From assembly GCA_964445775.1 (NCBI GenBank), contig CAYUMH010000180.1:1-6969 (forward strand): a stretch of DNA of 6,969 bases, read 5' to 3'. This document shows positions 5,227 through 6,969 of the stretch, one piece after another (positions within the stretch are counted from its first letter, which is position 1; each line of letters starts with the position of its first letter). The notes under the pieces are model-generated. The model worked only from the letters and a program-made list of their open reading frames with translations, made no database searches and was not told the DNA's origin. The stretch is from Terrimonas sp964445775 (GTDB lineage Bacteria; Bacteroidota; Bacteroidia; Chitinophagales; Chitinophagaceae). Position numbers and translations under genes: made by a program.

Positions 5227-6969
5227 ATGGGGAAGAAGCATTCGCAGAAGAAGACCACCAAAAGAAGACACGAAGCAGGCGGCAGCGCCGGTACGGTAAA
5301 AGGCACCCTGGAGATTACCCGTTCAGGCATGGGCTTTATTATTGTTCGTGACCAGGGAACAGAACTTATTATACGCCCGCACGATTTTAACACCGCCATG
5401 CACGGCGATACTGTTTTAGTAAAAATAAAAGCCGGCGGTGGCCGCAGGCCACAAGCCGAAGTAAAAACCGTTTTAGAACGTAAACGCACTGATTTTATCG
5501 GCAAGCTGGAAATGAACGATGGCTTTGCCTTTGTGATAGTAGATGGCGATAAACCCACACCCGATTTCTATATTCCTTTAAACCATATCAACGACGCCAA
5601 AAACGGCGATAAAGTAGTGGTAAGACTGGTAAAATGGGAACAGGGTGATAAACGACCGGTAGGCGAAGTGGTAAATGTACTGGGTGAGGAAAATATGAAC
5701 GATGTGGCCATGAAGGAGATACTGCTGGATGCCGGCTTTCCTTTATCCTTCCCCGATGATGCACTGGAAGTGGCAGCCCGTATCCCCGATACTATTTCCA
5801 ACGACGAAATAAGCCGCAGGAAAGATGTACGTGATATTCTCACTTTTACCATTGACCCGGTTGATGCCAAAGACTTTGATGATGCCATTTCTTTCCGCAT
5901 TTTAAAGAACGGCAGTTATGAAATAGGGGTACATATTGCGGATGTAAGCCATTATGTAGAGCCGGGTAATGCCCTGGATAAAGCGGCTTATGGTAAAGCC
6001 ACATCGGTTTACCTGCCCGACAGGGTAAATCCAATGTTACCCGAACATATTTCCAATGTACTTTGCTCATTAAGACCTAATGAAGATAAACTGACCTTCT
6101 CTGCCATCTTCCAGGTAAATGCCCGGGGTGATGTAAAACAATACTGGCTGGGCCGTACGGTGATACACTCTGACCGCCGTTTTACCTACGAGGAAGCACA
6201 GGAAATTATTGAAACCGGTGAAGGTGATCATGCCGAAGTGATAAAAACCTTAAACAGCATTGCACAAAAGCTGCGAAAACAAAGATTTGACAAAGGCGCT
6301 ATCAACTTTTCCTCGCAGGAAGTACGTTTTAAACTGGATGAAGCCGGTAACCCTATCGGTATCATGGTAAAAGAAAGTAAGGAAGCCCATCAGCTGATTG
6401 AAGAATTTATGCTGCTGGCCAATAAATATGTGGCCCAAAACGTAGCTAAAATACAGGTAAAAGGTAAACCTTTACCATTCCCATACCGGGTACATGATAC
6501 TCCTGATGAAGAAAAACTATTACCCTTTATTGCTTTTGCCAATAAATTCGGCCATAAGTTCGACAACTCTTCACCGGAAGCTATTGCCAAATCCTTTAAC
6601 CAGTTATTAAAAGATGTGCATGGTAAGCCCGAACAACATGTTTTAGAACAGTTGGGTATCCGTACCATGGCCAAAGCCAAATACACTGGTGAAAACATCG
6701 GTCACTATGGCTTAGGTTTTGAACACTACTGTCACTTTACCTCGCCCATACGCCGTTACCCCGATATTATGGTACACCGCATACTACAGGAAGTGTTGGA
6801 CGGAAAGATGCTGGTTGATAAACTTATGGAGGAAAAATGCAAACACAGTAGTGAGCGTGAAAGAGCAGCCATGGAATGCGAGCGGGCCGGCAACAAATAC
6901 AAGCAGGTGGAATTCATGCGCAATTACCTGGGTGAAAAGGTATTTTTCAAGGGACTGAACATTTACCTG
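5227..6969 (+). CDS. rnr: Ribonuclease R, 3'-truncated by window edge
   Basis: Processive 3'-to-5' exoribonuclease of the RNB (RNase II/R) family, which degrades structured RNA and takes part in rRNA quality control in the cytosol. The frame is open from ATG 5227 to the last base: 581 codons without a stop. Domains in order are a short Lys/Arg-rich N-terminus (1-16) in place of the helix-turn-helix region of E. coli RNase R, a first cold-shock/OB domain (about 22-68), a second (about 88-137), and the RNB catalytic domain from about 198. The Mg-binding acidic cluster is DPVDAKDFDDA (Asp210, 216, 218, 219). HIADVSHYV, YLPDRVNPMLPEHISNVLCS and FTSPIRRYPDIMVHR (504-518) confirm an intact active site. 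The C-terminal S1 domain lies beyond the window. It begins 3 bp after lpxK, so it is probably co-transcribed. RNase II is less likely given the basic N-terminus and the phylum. Confidence 0.94.
   Translation, partial: MGKKHSQKKTTKRRHEAGGSAGTVKGTLEITRSGMGFIIVRDQGTELIIRPHDFNTAMHGDTVLVKIKAGGGRRPQAEVKTVLERKRTDFIGKLEMNDGFAFVIVDGDKPTPDFYIPLNHINDAKNGDKVVVRLVKWEQGDKRPVGEVVNVLGEENMNDVAMKEILLDAGFPLSFPDDALEVAARIPDTISNDEISRRKDVRDILTFTIDPVDAKDFDDAISFRILKNGSYEIGVHIADVSHYVEPGNALDKAAYGKATSVYLPDRVNPMLPEHISNVLCSLRPNEDKLTFSAIFQVNARGDVKQYWLGRTVIHSDRRFTYEEAQEIIETGEGDHAEVIKTLNSIAQKLRKQRFDKGAINFSSQEVRFKLDEAGNPIGIMVKESKEAHQLIEEFMLLANKYVAQNVAKIQVKGKPLPFPYRVHDTPDEEKLLPFIAFANKFGHKFDNSSPEAIAKSFNQLLKDVHGKPEQHVLEQLGIRTMAKAKYTGENIGHYGLGFEHYCHFTSPIRRYPDIMVHRILQEVLDGKMLVDKLMEEKCKHSSERERAAMECERAGNKYKQVEFMRNYLGEKVFFKGLNIYL

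Noticed and set aside
5568..6070. Minus-strand reading frames opposite rnr
   Set aside because: The plus strand is a continuous RNase R frame with all catalytic motifs; the reverse frames are Ser/Thr- or His-rich translations without recognisable domains.

Overview
The window looks like chromosomal DNA from a member of the Bacteroidota, most likely the Chitinophagaceae; this placement is inferred, with no marker gene to prove it. The reasons are a DUF3822-type gene directly upstream of rsmD, starts without Shine-Dalgarno sequences, moderate GC with TTA/TAT/ATT-rich coding, and protein variants typical of that phylum (an RNase R without an N-terminal helix-turn-helix region, a DDA-type LpxK). 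Nothing points to a phage, plasmid, insertion sequence or defence island. The genes are mostly housekeeping.

Layout: the 3' end of a cytidine deaminase gene (cdd, +) converges on a MATE-family exporter gene (-). A 94-bp divergent gap follows, then a DUF3822-like gene (+) with a TTG start, whose end overlaps rsmD (+, 16S rRNA guanine-N2 methyltransferase) by 13 bp. After a 230-bp non-coding gap comes a tight + strand run: 5-formyltetrahydrofolate cyclo-ligase, lpxK (lipid A 4'-kinase; 11-bp overlap) and rnr (RNase R; 3-bp gap, cut by the window end). These three are probably co-transcribed, although they serve folate salvage, outer-membrane lipid A synthesis and RNA decay.

The most interesting material is non-coding. 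The cdd/MATE gap (385-517) and the rsmD/cyclo-ligase gap (3440-3556) each hold a copy of the same composite repeat, in opposite orientations. Each copy has an array of 8-bp purine-rich units (consensus about AAGTCNGN, 7-10 units), a 12-nt linker, and an array of 7-bp units (consensus ATTCATA, 6-7 units). The two copies share a perfect 30-nt and a perfect 23-nt match. In both, the 8-bp array lies downstream of a gene read in the same direction. This looks like a dispersed intergenic repeat family with an unusual two-period architecture; its function is unknown. The copies form a long-range inverted repeat around the MATE, DUF3822 and rsmD genes.

A second point of interest is RsmD motif IV, which reads GPPY where the family norm is (N/D)PPY.
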